A program made the position numbers and the translations under genes. This document shows, one piece after another, positions 28,409 to 39,128 of a DNA stretch of 64,000 bases. The notes below the pieces were generated by a model that saw nothing but the letters and a program-made list of their open reading frames with translations, did no database searches and had not been told where the DNA came from. The DNA comes from Luteimicrobium album (GTDB lineage Bacteria > Actinomycetota > Actinomycetes > Actinomycetales > Cellulomonadaceae): the NCBI RefSeq assembly GCF_030161555.1, contig NZ_BSUK01000001.1, forward strand, positions 4,030,001 through 4,094,000, written 5' to 3'. Numbering within the stretch: the first letter of the stretch is position 1; every line of letters starts with the position of its first letter.

Positions 28409-30979
28409 GTGCCCGGAGAGAACCTCACCCGTGTCGAAGCTACGGAGCGCGCGGGGGTGGTGCAGTCCCGTTCGTACGACGTCGTGCTGGATCTGACGAC
28501 CGGCCCGACGACCTTCCGCTCGACGACGACGATCCGGTTCGACGCGACGCCGGGGGCGAGCACGTTCGTGGACCTGGTGGCGCCGACGGTGCACGCGGTC
28601 ACGCTGAACGGCCGCTCCTTGGACCCCGCGACGGTGTTCGCGGACTCGCGGATCGCGCTGGACGGTCTGGAGGCCACGAACGAGCTCGTGGTGGACGCGG
28701 ACTGCGCGTACACGAACACGGGCGAGGGCCTGCACCGGTTCGTGGACCCGGCGGACGGCGAGGTGTACCTGTACTCGCAGTTCGAGGTGCCGGACTCGCG
28801 GCGGATGTTCGCGGTCTTCGAGCAGCCCGACCTGAAGGCGACCTTCGCGTTCACGGTGACGGCGCCGTCGTCGTGGGCGGTGGTGAGCAACTCCCCGACG
28901 CCCGAGCCGACGCCGGCAGGTGCCGGCCGCGAGGACGCCGCGACGTGGACGTTCGAGCCGACGCCGGTCATCTCGTCCTACATCACCGCCCTGGTGGCGG
29001 GGCCGTACGTGTCGGAGCACAGCGAGCTGACGTCGTCGGACGGCCGGCCGATCCCGCTCGGCGTGTACGCGCGCAAGTCGCTGGCGCCTTACCTGGACGC
29101 GGACTACGTGTTCGACAAGACGCGCGAGGGCTTCGCCTACTACGAGGAGAAGTTCGGGGTCCCGTACCCGTTCGCGAAGTACGACCAGCTCTTCGTGCCG
29201 GAGTTCAACGCGGGCGCGATGGAGAACGCGGGCGCGGTGACGTTCACCGAGACGTACGTGTTCCGGTCGAAGGTGACGGACGCGGTGAAGGAGCGCCGTG
29301 TCGTCACGATCCTGCACGAGCTCGCGCACATGTGGTTCGGCGACCTGGTCACCATGAAGTGGTGGAACGACCTGTGGCTGAACGAGTCGTTCGCGGAGTG
29401 GGCGTCGACGATCGCCACGGCCGAGGCCACGGAGTGGACGGGCGCCTGGACGACGTTCAACGCGATGGAGAAGACGTGGGCGTACCGGCAGGACCAGCTC
29501 CCGTCGACGCACCCGATCGTGGCGACGATCAACGACCTCGAGGACGTGCAGGTCAACTTCGACGGCATCACGTACGCCAAGGGCGCGTCGGTGCTGAAGC
29601 AGCTCGTCGCGTGGGTGGGCGTGGACGCGTTCTTCGCGGGGGTCGGGAACTACTTCCGCAAGCACGCGCACGGCAACACGGAGCTGCGCGACCTGCTGGT
29701 CGAGCTGGAGGCGACGAGCGGCCGCGACCTGTCGGGCTGGTCGGGCCTGTGGCTCGAGACGGCGGGCGTGAACACGCTGCGCCCGGAGGTCGAGTCGTCG
29801 GTGGGCGGCGTGGTCTCGGAGTTCGTGGTCGTGCAGACGGCGCCCGCGGACCACGACACGCTGCGCCCGCACCGCCTGGCGGTCGGCTTCTACGACCTGG
29901 TGGGCGAGGGCGACGAGCAGCGTCTGGTGCGCACGCACCGCGTCGAGCTGGACGTCGACGGCGAGCGCACGGACGTCCCGGAGCTCGTGGGCGTCGCCCG
30001 CCCCGACCTGGTCCTCGTGAACGACGGCGACCTCGCGTACGCGAAGATCCGCCTCGACGACGTGTCGCTCGCGACGGCGATCGAGCACCTCGCGAAGATC
30101 GAGGACCCGCTCGCACGGTCGCTCGTGTGGGGCAGCGCGTGGGACGCGACGCGCGACGGCGAGATGCCGGCGAGCGACTACGTGCGCCTCGTCCTCGGCA
30201 ACATCGCCACCGAGACGGAGTCCACCACGATCCGGACGACGCTCGGCCAGCTCGCGCTCGCGGCGTCGTCGTACGTGGCACCGGAGCGGCGCGCCGAGAC
30301 GCTCGTGCACGTGGGCGACGCGCTGTGGGAGCTCGCGCAGGCGGCCGAGGCCAGCTCGGACGCGCAGTTCCAGTTCGTGAAGTCGTTCGCGAACGTCGCG
30401 GGCACGGACGCGCACGCCGAGGTGCTGCGCGCCCTCCTCGACGGCCAGACGCGTCTCGACGGCCTCGAGATCGACACCGACCTGCGCTGGGAGCTCCTCG
30501 AGGGCCTCGTCGTGACGGGCCGGGCGGACCAGGCGGAGGTCGACGCGGCGCTCGCGTCCGACAACACCGCGAACGGCCAGCAGGCCGCCGCGCGCGCGAC
30601 GGCGGCGACCCCGACGGCCGAGGCGAAGCGTGCGGCGTTCGACCGGCTCGTCGACAGCACGGACGCGCCGAACGCGATCGTCCGCGCGACGGGCCTCGGG
30701 TTCACGCACGTGACCGACCCGGCCGTCCTCGAGGGCCTCGTCGAGCCGTACTTCGCCGCGCTCGTCCCGCTGTGGACGCAGCGCAGCTACCACATGGCCG
30801 ACCAGATCATCCACGGCCTGTACCCGGCGCCGCTCGCGAACGCGACGCTGCGCGACGCCGGCCAGGCGTGGCTCGACGCGAACGTCGACGCGCCTCCGGC
30901 GCTGCGGCGCCTGGTCACCGAGAACCTCGCCGCGACCGAGCGCGCGCTCGCCGCGCAGGCGGCCGACACCCGCGCCTGA
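28409..30979 (+). CDS. pepN: Aminopeptidase N (M1 family)
   Basis: Zinc aminopeptidase of 856 residues that removes N-terminal residues from peptides in the cytoplasm. The substrate-binding motif is GAMEN (about residues 269-273), the zinc site HELAH (first His near 303) with the third ligand in LNESFAEW. The C-terminal ERAP1-like helical domain follows. Many codons of upstream open frame exist, but the GTG at 28409 with GAAGGAG in front matches the family start. It is intact, unlike many neighbours. Confidence 0.95.
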   Translation: MPGENLTRVEATERAGVVQSRSYDVVLDLTTGPTTFRSTTTIRFDATPGASTFVDLVAPTVHAVTLNGRSLDPATVFADSRIALDGLEATNELVVDADCAYTNTGEGLHRFVDPADGEVYLYSQFEVPDSRRMFAVFEQPDLKATFAFTVTAPSSWAVVSNSPTPEPTPAGAGREDAATWTFEPTPVISSYITALVAGPYVSEHSELTSSDGRPIPLGVYARKSLAPYLDADYVFDKTREGFAYYEEKFGVPYPFAKYDQLFVPEFNAGAMENAGAVTFTETYVFRSKVTDAVKERRVVTILHELAHMWFGDLVTMKWWNDLWLNESFAEWASTIATAEATEWTGAWTTFNAMEKTWAYRQDQLPSTHPIVATINDLEDVQVNFDGITYAKGASVLKQLVAWVGVDAFFAGVGNYFRKHAHGNTELRDLLVELEATSGRDLSGWSGLWLETAGVNTLRPEVESSVGGVVSEFVVVQTAPADHDTLRPHRLAVGFYDLVGEGDEQRLVRTHRVELDVDGERTDVPELVGVARPDLVLVNDGDLAYAKIRLDDVSLATAIEHLAKIEDPLARSLVWGSAWDATRDGEMPASDYVRLVLGNIATETESTTIRTTLGQLALAASSYVAPERRAETLVHVGDALWELAQAAEASSDAQFQFVKSFANVAGTDAHAEVLRALLDGQTRLDGLEIDTDLRWELLEGLVVTGRADQAEVDAALASDNTANGQQAAARATAATPTAEAKRAAFDRLVDSTDAPNAIVRATGLGFTHVTDPAVLEGLVEPYFAALVPLWTQRSYHMADQIIHGLYPAPLANATLRDAGQAWLDANVDAPPALRRLVTENLAATERALAAQAADTRA

Positions 30980-30985
30980 GGCGGA

Positions 30986-31025
30986 GGCCGTCCGCCCGGG
31001 GGCTCAGTCCTCCGGGTGGACGGCC
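30986..31025. terminator. Bidirectional terminator
   Basis: 14-bp stem with one G-U pair (30986-30999 with 31012-31025) between the convergent pepN and malQ genes; the loop contains the malQ stop codon. Confidence 0.65.
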
Positions 31026-33147
31026 TCGTCGACGACCTGGAGCAGCGACTGCAGCCGGGCCGAGTCGAACAGGTCGTCGAGCAGCACGGGCCGGCCCGAC
31101 GCGTCGCCGAGCGGCACCTTCCAGTTCGGGTACTCCTGGTCGGTGCCGGGCTGGTTCTGGGCGCGCCGCTCCCCGTCGCGTCGGCGAGCGACACCCCGAC
31201 GAGCGCCGCAGGGCTCTGCGCGACGTACCGGTGCAGTGCCTCGACGAGCTCGCGCTCGGAGGGCTCGTCGCCGACGAGGCCGCGGGACCTCAGCGCCCGC
31301 ACCATCGCCTCGCGCTCGCGGCGCGCGTCACGCCGGACCTCTTCGACGGGCTCCGTGAGCAGCCCCAGGCGGTCGCGCAGCTCGACGTGCTCGCCCGCGA
31401 GGTACCCGGCGGTCGGCGGCAGGTCGTGCGTCGTGACGCTCGTGAGGGTCGCGGCCCGGTAGTCCTCGGGCGCGCGGGGGCGCCGTCGTCGGTCTTCTCG
31501 AACCACAGGACGGACGTCCCGAGCACGCCGCGGTCGGCCAGGTAGTCGCGGATCCAGGGCTCGACCGTGCCCAGGTCCTCCCCCACGACGAGCGCGCCGG
31601 CGCGCTGCGCCTCGAGGCACAGGATCCCGACGAGCGCCTCGTGGTCGAAGCGCACATACGTGCCCTGGTCGGGCGTCGTGCCCTCGGGGACCCACCACAT
31701 CCGGAACAGGCCGAGGATGTGGTCGACGCGCAGGCCGCCCGAGTGCCGCAGGACGCCGCGCAGCATGTCTCGGTAGGGCGCGTAGCCGAGCCGCTCGAGC
31801 TCGAGCGGGTTCCACGGCGGCTGCGACCAGTTCTGCCCCTGCTGGTTGTACATGTCGGGCGGGGCGCCCACGCCGACGCCCGCGGCGAGCGCCCCGCGCT
31901 GCGCCCACCGGTCGGCCCCGAAGGGGTGGACGCCGACGGCGAGGTCGTGCATGACGCCGATCCGCATCCCGCCGCCCGTGGCCTGCTCCTGCGCGTGGGC
32001 GAGCTGCTCGTCGGCGATCCACTGCAGCCAGCACCAGAAGTCGACCTGGTCGGCGAGCTCACGGCGCAGCTGCGCGACGAGCGGGCTCGCGGGGTCCTGC
32101 GCCTCCTCGGGCCACTCGGCGCCGTCGTAGTGGTCGACGAGCGCGCACCACAGCGCGAAGTCCTCGAGCCCCTTGCCCTGGTCGGCGCGGAACTGGGCGA
32201 ACGCGGCGTCGCGCGCGGCGGAGCGGGGCTGGGAGAAGACGACCTCGAGCGCCGAGCGCTTGGCGCCCCACGCGGTGTCGCGGTCGATCGGCCCGGGGTC
32301 GGTGTCGAGGTCGCGCACGGTGTCGAACGACCACTCGACGAGCGACCGGTCCGCAGCCGACAGGTAAGCCGTCTCGCGGACGTCCTCGACGCGAATGTAC
32401 AGCGGGTGGACGAACCGCCGGGTGGTCGGCAGGTACGGGGAGGGGTGAGGGGCGCCGACGGCTCGGCCGCGTGGAGCGGGTTCACGAGCACGAAGTCGGC
32501 GCCCTCGCGGCGGGCCGCGAGCCAGGCCAGGTCCGCGAGGTCGGCGAGGTCGCCGACCCCCACGACTGACGCGAGCGCACCGAGTAGAGCTGCGCCATGA
32601 GGCCCCACGCGCGCCCGTCGGGGCCAAGGTCCGGCAGCTCGAGCCGGTCGGGCGTCACAACGAGCGTCGCGTGCGCGGTCCGCGTCCCGCTCGTGGCGTG
32701 CAGCACGTGCCAGCCGAGCGGCGCGTCGACCGGGATCTCGAAGGTCGCCTCACCCACGAGGCGCCCGTCGACCGTGCGAGGCTCCACGAACCGGTCCACC
32801 TGGGGCGGATCGAGGCGGCCGCCGTCCTCGAGCTCGAGCCACACCTCGACGGGCTCGCCGTGGTCCACGTGGACGGGGAACGGCGTCGTCCGACCCTGCC
32901 GGGCGACGACGGACGCCGGCAGCATGCGACGCCACGGGTCGTCACGGCGGTGCGCGAGGTGCACGCGCACGAGGTCGGGCGTCGTCGCGGGCACGCCGAG
33001 GGCGCCGAGCACCGCGCGCAGGGTCTCGTCGGGGACGACGACCCGCTCGCCGAAGAAGCTCCAGTACTCCGACGCGACGCCGTACGCCTCCGCGAGCTCG
33101 CGCAGGGGCGCCGCGCCGGCCGGGGCAGGGGTGGACGAGTCGCTCAC
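31004..33147 (-). CDS. malQ: 4-alpha-glucanotransferase (amylomaltase), four frameshifts
   Basis: GH77 enzyme that transfers maltooligosyl units. After correction (breaks in G/C runs at 31171-31174, 31476-31480, 32449-32452 and 32557-32561) the protein has 715 residues, normal for the actinobacterial form with its extra N-terminal domain. The catalytic nucleophile is in RVDHILGLFRMWW, the acid/base in GEDLGTVEPW, the third acid in THDLPPTAGYL; SPYLPTTRRF is the donor-side motif. GTG at 33147. It stands alone, without other maltose genes in view. Confidence 0.9.
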
Positions 33148-33238
33148 ACTCGCGATCCTGCCAGAACGGTCGCCGACCTGCCTCGACGTGGCCCGGCGCG
33201 CCCGGCAAGTGCTCATGGCGGCCCACTACCCTGGGGCC

Positions 33239-34152
33239 ATGCTCCACGCCGCCACCACGCCGACGCCGAGCCCGTCCCCGACCGACCTCGGCCCGCTCCC
33301 CCGCCGGACCCGTCGCAGTGGTGGGACTGGTTCGTCGGCGTCCCGCTGCGGATCGCGATCACGATCGTCGTCTCGATCCTGGTGCTCGTGCTGTTCCGCT
33401 GGCTCATCCACCGGACCATCGACAAGATCGCGCGCGGCTACCAGTCCGAGTCTCTGACCGGCGGCCTGCTCAAGGTCGACCCCGTGGTCGCCGAGCGGCG
33501 CGCCCAGCGGGCCCGCACGCTCGGTACCGTCCTCCGGTCGACCGCCTCGATCGTCGTCGGGACGATCGCGGTCCTGCTCGTGCTGGGCGACCTGGGCGTC
33601 GATCTCGCGCCGTTCATCGCGTCCGCGGGGGTCGTCGGCGTCGCGCTCGGCTTCGGCGCGCAGAGCCTGGTCAAGGACTTCCTGTCGGGCACGTTCATGC
33701 TCCTGGAGGACCAGTACGGCGTCGGGGACACGGTCGACTTCGGGGTCGTCCACGGCACGGTCGAGGAGGTCGCGCTCCGCGTGACGAAGGTGCGCGACGC
33801 GGCCGGGACCCTCTGGTACCTGCGCAACGGCGACATCGCCCGCGTCGGGAACCAGACCCAGGAGTGGGCCAACGCCGTCGTGCCCGTGGTCGTCGCGGCG
33901 GACGCGGACCTCGGCGCGGCGCAGGCCGCGGTCCGGCGCGCGGTCGACTCGGTCCAGGCCGACGCCGTCCTCGGCGGCGCCTTCCTCGAGCCGCCGACGG
34001 TCGAGGTCGGCGATGCGATCACCGCCGACGGCGTCCAGCTCTCGGTCTCGGTGCGCACGCGCCCCGCGATGCAGTGGGACGTGCAGCGGGCCCTGCGTCT
34101 CGCCGTGCGCGACGAGCTGCGCGACGCCGACGTGACGCTCGTCTCCGCGTAG
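33239..34152 (+). CDS. MscS-family mechanosensitive channel, frameshifted
   Basis: Small-conductance mechanosensitive channel of 304 residues. Three hydrophobic segments are followed by the pore-lining TM3 and the family motif LGFGAQSLVKDFLSG, then the beta domain (FMLLEDQYGVGDTV) and the alpha/beta C terminus. The frame breaks in the run of five C at 33298-33302, near the N terminus (GPLPP to DPSQWWDW). A TACCCT box at 33227-33232 six nt before the ATG suggests a leaderless mRNA. Confidence 0.9.
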
Positions 34153-34159
34153 CCCCGCG

Positions 34160-34681
34160 CTACGCCGCCGCGGCGAGCGTCCAGGCGAGCAGCGGGGTGC
34201 CCGCGGTCACCCGCCGTCCCGGCTGCACGAGGAGCTCGACGCTGCCGGGCTCGGCCTGGAGCGCGACGACCGGCGACAGCACGCCCAGCCCGCGCGCCTC
34301 GACGGCGTCGGGGTCCCAGCCGATGACCGGGTCGCCCTGCGCGACCTCCTCGCCCTCCGCCGCGTACAGAGCGAAGCCCTCACCCGCGAGCCGGACCGTG
34401 TCGATGCCGAGGTGGACGAGGACCGTCGTCCCGGGTGACGGCTCGACCGCGAACGCGTGGGCGAAGAGTGTGACGAGCCGGCCCGCGACGGGTGCGTGCG
34501 CGAGGGCGGGCCCGTGCACGGGACGGTCCGGCTCGATCGCGACGCCCGGGCCGGCGATCCCGGCCGCGAACACGTGGTCGGGCACGTCCTCGAGGGCGTG
34601 CACGATGCCGTCGAGCGGGGCCGACAGGACGAGGCGGGTCGCGGGGACGACAGCGACGACGTCCTCGTGCGGCGACGTCAT
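34160..34681 (-). CDS. PTS glucose-type EIIA protein
   Basis: A 173-residue stand-alone EIIA of the Glc superfamily. The domain opens at [20 protein letters not shown], and the phosphorylated His is in VHLGIDTV. Such proteins pass phosphate from HPr to an EIIB and may also regulate uptake of other carbon sources. No EIIBC, ptsI or ptsH is in the window, so its partner is elsewhere. ATG at 34681. It ends 7 bp from the convergent mscS. Confidence 0.88.
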   Translation of the reverse strand: MTSPHEDVVAVVPATRLVLSAPLDGIVHALEDVPDHVFAAGIAGPGVAIEPDRPVHGPALAHAPVAGRLVTLFAHAFAVEPSPGTTVLVHLGIDTVRLAGEGFALYAAEGEEVAQGDPVIGWDPDAVEARGLGVLSPVVALQAEPGSVELLVQPGRRVTAGTPLLAWTLAAAA

Positions 34682-34783
34682 GCAGCCTCCCGTCTCGTGG
34701 TGAACCTCGCCCACCCTAGACCGCGCCGGCCGAGCGCGCCGGGGGAACGCAGAACGGGCCCCCGCACCGGCGATACTAGGGCG

Positions 34784-35182
34784 GTGAGCGCTGCACCGAC
34801 CACCCCCGGTTCCTTCTACGACGAGGTCGGCGGGCATGAGACCTTCGTCCGGCTGGTGGACGTCTTCTACGAGGGCGTCGCGACCGACGAGGTCCTGCGC
34901 CCCCTGTACCCCGAGGAGGAGCTCGGGCCCGCGCGGCAGCGCCTGACGATGTTCCTCGAGCAGTACTGGGGCGGCCCGACGACGTACTCCGAGACCCGCG
35001 GTCACCCGCGCCTGCGCATGCGGCACGCGCCGTTCAAGGTCAACCCGGACGCGCGGGACCGCTGGCTGGCCCACATGCGCGGGGCCGTGGACGCGCTCGA
35101 CCTGTCGCCGCTGCACGAGGCCACGCTGTGGGACTACCTCGAACGCGCCGCCCACTCGCTCGTCAACACCTTCGAGGAGTAG
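34784..35182 (+). CDS. glbO: Truncated hemoglobin, group II (GlbO-like)
   Basis: A 132-residue heme protein for oxygen or NO chemistry. Visible family features are the B10 Tyr region ([12 protein letters not shown]), FLEQYWGGP, the proximal His in [10 protein letters not shown] and the G8 Trp in [16 protein letters not shown] box at 34772-34777 lies 6 nt before the GTG, so a leaderless mRNA is likely. It is directly followed by the TesB-type gene, whose ribosome-binding site lies in its last codons. Confidence 0.92.
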   Translation: MSAAPTTPGSFYDEVGGHETFVRLVDVFYEGVATDEVLRPLYPEEELGPARQRLTMFLEQYWGGPTTYSETRGHPRLRMRHAPFKVNPDARDRWLAHMRGAVDALDLSPLHEATLWDYLERAAHSLVNTFEE

Positions 35183-35184
35183 CC

Positions 35185-36126
35185 GTGGCCGACACCACGC
35201 GCGACCAGGGCACCGCCCGGCTCGCCCACCTGCTGCACGTGCTCGATGTCACGGCGCACGGCACGGTCACGGAGGCCGGCTCGGGCGCGAACGTCGGCGA
35301 CGACCTGTTCACGGGCGAGACCCTCCACCAGCCGAACGGCCGCGTGTACGGCGGCCAGGTGCTCGCCCAGGCCCTCACCGCGGCGTGGCGGACGGTCGGC
35401 GGGCCCGACGGCGACGGCACGGGCACCCGGCTCCCCCACTCGCTGCACGGGTACTTCCTGCGGGCGGGCGACCTCGACGTCCCGGTGGACCTCACGGTCG
35501 AGCGGCTGCGCGACGGCCGCTCGTTCAGCGCGCGCCGCACCCACGCCATCCAGCACGGCCGGCCGATCCTGTCGATGATCGCGTCGTTCCAGGAGCAGCA
35601 GGACGGCATCGAGTTCCAGGCGCCGGCGCCGAAGGACGTGCCGCCGCCCGAGGACGTCCCGGGAGCGCTCGAGACGCTGGGCCGCATCGACCACCCGCAG
35701 GCGCGGCACTGGTCGCACGACTCCGCGTTCGAGGTACGGCACGTCGAAGGCGCGCTGTTCCTCGGCCCCGCGGCCGAGCGTTCCGACCGGCAGCACGTCT
35801 GGGTCCGCTCGCGCGGCTCCGTCCCGGACGACCAGTTCCTGCACCGCGCCCTGCTCCTGTACGCGTGCGACCAGCTCATGCTCGAGCCCGTCCTGCGGGT
35901 CAGCGGGCACGCGTGGTCGAGCCCGGGCCTGTCGATGGCGAGCCTGGACCACGCGATGTGGTGGCACCGCGACGTGCGCGTCGACGACTGGCTGCTGTTC
36001 GAGCAGGAGGCGTCGAGCGCGCAGGGCGGCCGGGGGCTCGCGTCCGCGCGCGTGTTCACGCGGGACGGCGTGCTGGTGGCGTCGATGAGCCAGGAGGGCA
36101 TGGTCCGGCTGCCGGTGCCTAGCTGA
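35185..36126 (+). CDS. Acyl-CoA thioesterase II (TesB type)
   Basis: Double hot-dog acyl-CoA thioesterase of 313 residues. Motifs: GRVYGGQVLAQAL and SLHGYFLRAGD in the first hot dog, SFSARRTHAIQHGRPI with the conserved catalytic-region residues, and SPGLSMASLDHAMWWHR with the catalytic Asp in the second. GTG at 35185, GGAG overlapping the glbO stop; coupled to glbO. Confidence 0.92.
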   Translation: MADTTRDQGTARLAHLLHVLDVTAHGTVTEAGSGANVGDDLFTGETLHQPNGRVYGGQVLAQALTAAWRTVGGPDGDGTGTRLPHSLHGYFLRAGDLDVPVDLTVERLRDGRSFSARRTHAIQHGRPILSMIASFQEQQDGIEFQAPAPKDVPPPEDVPGALETLGRIDHPQARHWSHDSAFEVRHVEGALFLGPAAERSDRQHVWVRSRGSVPDDQFLHRALLLYACDQLMLEPVLRVSGHAWSSPGLSMASLDHAMWWHRDVRVDDWLLFEQEASSAQGGRGLASARVFTRDGVLVASMSQEGMVRLPVPS

Positions 36127-36147
36127 GGCACCCGGGCAAGACTGGGG

Positions 36148-37719
36148 ATGACCTCGACACCCCCGACCGGAGCCGCCCGCACGCCGACACCACGGCTCGC
36201 CGCCGTGACCGGTGTCACGGGCTACGTGGGCGGCCGGCTCGTCCCCGAGCTCCTGGCCGCCGGCTTCCGGGTCCGTGCGCTCGCACGGGACCCCGCACGC
36301 CTGGCCGGGCGCGAGTGGGCGGACGACGTCGAGCTGGTCCGGTGCGACGTGGGCGACCCCCACGAGCTGAGCACCGCGCTCGAGGGCGTCGACGTGGCCT
36401 ACTACCTGGTCCACTCGTTGGGTTCCGGGCGCGACTTCGAGGCCCGCGACCGGCACCTCGCGCGCACGTTCGGACAGGCCGCACGCGAGGCCGAGGTCGG
36501 GCGCGTGGTCTACCTGGGCGGCCTGGCGCCGTCGGGTGTGGCGCTGTCGCGGCACCTAGCGAGCCGGCGCGAGGTCGGAGAGATCCTCCTCGCCTCCGGA
36601 GTCCCGACGACGGTCCTCCAGGCCGCCGTGATCCTGGGCTCCGGCTCGGCCTCGTTCGAGATGGTCCGCTACCTCACCGAACGACTGCCCGTCATGACGA
36701 CGCCGCGCTGGGTCGCGAACCGGATCCAGCCGATCGCGGTGCGCGACGTGCTGCGCTACCTCGTCAGCAGCGCGGACATGCCCGCCCACGTCTCACGCAC
36801 GTTCGACGTCGGCGGGCCCGACGTCCTGACGTACGGCGAGCTGATGCAGACGTACGCGCGGGTCGCCGGGCTGCCGCGCCGCCTCATCGTCCCCGTCCCG
36901 GTCCTCACCCCGCGCCTGTCCAGCCTCTGGGTCGGGCTCGTGACGCCCGTCCCCGCCGGGATCGCGAAGCCGCTCGTCGAGTCCCTCGAGCACGAGACGG
37001 TGTGCCGCGAGCACGACGTCCGCGCCCTCGTGCCCGACCCGCCCGAAGGGCTCGTCGGCGTCGAGCGGGCGATCGAGCTGGCGCTGCGGCGGATCCACGA
37101 CGGCGAGGTCACCACCCGGTGGTCGTCCGCGGCACTGCCGGGCGCACCGAGCGACCCGCTGCCGACCGACCCCGACTGGTCCGGCGGCTCGTTCTACGTC
37201 GACGAGCGGCGGACCGTCGTGGACGCTCCCGCCGATGTGCTGTGGGGGGTCATCGAGGAGATCGGCGGCCACCGGGGCTGGTACTCGTGGTCGCTCGCGT
37301 GGCGCGTCCGAGGCCTCATGGACCGCCTCGCCGGCGGACCGGGGCTGCGCCGCGGCCGACGCGACGAGCACCACCTCCGGGTGGACGACGCCCTCGACTT
37401 CTGGCGGGTGGAGGCGATCGAGCCGGGCAGGCGGGTGCTGCTGCGCGCCGAGATGCGCCTGCCCGGACTGGCGTGGCTCGAGCTGCGCGTCGACACCGCC
37501 GCCGAGGAGCTCGCGGAGCGCACGCCCGACGTCGCCGGCCCGGGGCCCGAGGCGGCGGCGGGGCCGGGCCGCACCTACTTCGCCCAGCGCGCGCTGTTCT
37601 CGCCGCACGGCCTGCTCGGCCAGCTCTACTGGTGGTCGGTCAAGCCGTTCCACGGCATCGTCTTCGGCGGGATGCAGCGCAACGTCGCCGCCCAGGCGGC
37701 CCGGCGGGCGCACGGCTGA
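36148..37719 (+). CDS. NAD(P)-binding SDR fused to DUF2867
   Basis: A 523-residue two-domain protein. The N-terminal part is an atypical short-chain dehydrogenase/NmrA-like Rossmann fold (VTGVTGYVGGRLVPEL, YYLVHSLGSG, RVVYLGGLAP), the C-terminal part (about residues 345-520) is the DUF2867 domain (SFYVDERRTVVDAPAD, FWRVEAIEPGRRVLL, YWWSVKPFHGIVFGGM). This fusion is common in bacteria; a biochemical role is not established to my knowledge. Confidence 0.88.
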   Translation: MTSTPPTGAARTPTPRLAAVTGVTGYVGGRLVPELLAAGFRVRALARDPARLAGREWADDVELVRCDVGDPHELSTALEGVDVAYYLVHSLGSGRDFEARDRHLARTFGQAAREAEVGRVVYLGGLAPSGVALSRHLASRREVGEILLASGVPTTVLQAAVILGSGSASFEMVRYLTERLPVMTTPRWVANRIQPIAVRDVLRYLVSSADMPAHVSRTFDVGGPDVLTYGELMQTYARVAGLPRRLIVPVPVLTPRLSSLWVGLVTPVPAGIAKPLVESLEHETVCREHDVRALVPDPPEGLVGVERAIELALRRIHDGEVTTRWSSAALPGAPSDPLPTDPDWSGGSFYVDERRTVVDAPADVLWGVIEEIGGHRGWYSWSLAWRVRGLMDRLAGGPGLRRGRRDEHHLRVDDALDFWRVEAIEPGRRVLLRAEMRLPGLAWLELRVDTAAEELAERTPDVAGPGPEAAAGPGRTYFAQRALFSPHGLLGQLYWWSVKPFHGIVFGGMQRNVAAQAARRAHG

Positions 37720-37734
37720 GCCACGTCCGGCGCG

Positions 37735-38567
37735 TCAGTCCACGAGCGCGACCTCGTCGCCCACGCGCAGCACGCCGGGGCCGTCCGGGATGGCGTTGAC
37801 GGCGAACAGGAGCTGCTTGTCGACGTTGCGGTGCCGCGCCAGCGTGCGCAGGGGCTCGCGGCGACGCTCCCCGACTCCTGGTCGGTCGTCGTCATGACGC
37901 AGCGCGCGCACGGGTTGGCGACCCGCAGCACGACGTCGCCGACGCGCAGCCGACGCCCGGTCCACGCGTCCTCCGCCCACGCGGGCGCGCCCTCGACCAC
38001 GACGTTCGGGCGGAACCGCGTCATCGGAACGACCTCGTCGGGTGAGGACTCCGCCGCGATCCACCCGTTGAGCGCGTCGAGCGACGACGCGCTCGCGAGC
38101 AGCAACGGGTACCCGTCGGCGGCGCTCACGACGTCGCCGGGCTGAGACCAGCCCTGCTCGACGGGCCGGCGCGTCGGGTCGTCCATCCACACGAGCCGCA
38201 GCTCCCGGCCGGCCACCCGGGAGAGCCACGCGTCCGCCTCGGGCCCGCACGACGTGGCCTGGAACCGGTTGCCCCACACGTCCGCCTCGACGGGCGGACC
38301 GGGGACCGCCCCGACGTCGAGGTCCTCGAGACCCGGCGCGGAGAGCCGGACGCCCGCACCGGTGAGGCGCGGGCGCACCGTCGCCAGCGCGCGCACCTCG
38401 CGCTGGCTCACGAGCTTCCCGTCCGCGTCGACCGTCAGCCAGCGCCGATCCCCCGCCAGCCCCCACGGCTCGACGACGGCCTCGTCCAGGTCGATCCGGT
38501 GGCAGCCCTTGACGGGGTAGACGTGCAGCGACGCGACCCGCATCGGAGGGCTCGCCGCGCCGCTCAC
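37735..38567 (-). CDS. MOSC-domain protein, frameshifted
   Basis: Molybdenum-cofactor sulfurase C-terminal-like protein of 277 residues, of the YcbX/mARC type. MOSC N-terminal beta-barrel: LHVYPVKGCHRIDLDEA; MOSC domain: RFRPNVVVEGAPAWAEDAW and the conserved Cys in NPCARCVMTT. Probably delivers Moco-dependent reduction chemistry. The frame breaks in the run of four C at 37869-37872. A GTG at 38567 overlaps the stop of the upstream thioesterase (GTGA); an ATG at 38543 (MRVASLHVYPVKG) is the alternative. Confidence 0.88.
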
Positions 38568-39061
38568 CCGCGCCGCCGGAAGGCGATCGGCTCCTCGACG
38601 AACGGCTCCCACGCGGCGCGCTCGTCGGGCGAGATGCGGCGCGGGCGCCCGCTCGCGGCGTCGACCACGACGATCGTCGTCGCGGCCCGCGCGTACGGCT
38701 CGCCGCCGGTGGTCGGGCCGACGCGCTCGAACCGGGCTGCGCCGTCGTGCACCTCGTAGCAGACCTCGAGGCTCGCGCCGCCGATCTTCCCGATCCACAT
38801 CTCGACCCGGACGGGCGTGCGCGTGAACGCGAGGGGGCGCAGGTACTCGATCTCCTGGCGTGCCACGAACGTGTGCGACGAGGCGCCGGGGCCGTTCTCG
38901 ATGACGGCCGTCGGCCACGCGTCCTCTCCAGCGCCGGGGTGCTGCCAGAAGGCGGTGATGCGGGCGTCCTCGAGGAGCCGGAACATCTCGACGTTGTTGA
39001 CGTGCTGGTAGGCGTCCAGGTCGGACCAGCGCAGCGAGACGGGGACGTGCAGTCGGGTCAT
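38564..39061 (-). CDS. 4HBT-type acyl-CoA thioesterase
   Basis: Single hot-dog thioesterase, 165 residues. The start RLHVPVSLRWSDLDAYQHVNN carries the catalytic Asp region of the 4-hydroxybenzoyl-CoA thioesterase/YbgC group. It is 67 bp downstream of the first dynamin-like pair and coupled to the MOSC gene. Confidence 0.88.
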   Translation of the reverse strand: MTRLHVPVSLRWSDLDAYQHVNNVEMFRLLEDARITAFWQHPGAGEDAWPTAVIENGPGASSHTFVARQEIEYLRPLAFTRTPVRVEMWIGKIGGASLEVCYEVHDGAARFERVGPTTGGEPYARAATTIVVVDAASGRPRRISPDERAAWEPFVEEPIAFRRRG

Positions 39062-39128
39062 GGTTCCCGAACCTACCGCCGCGGACCGCCCGGTCCGAGG
39101 CAGGCCGCCCGCCGGGCGGGTGTGATCC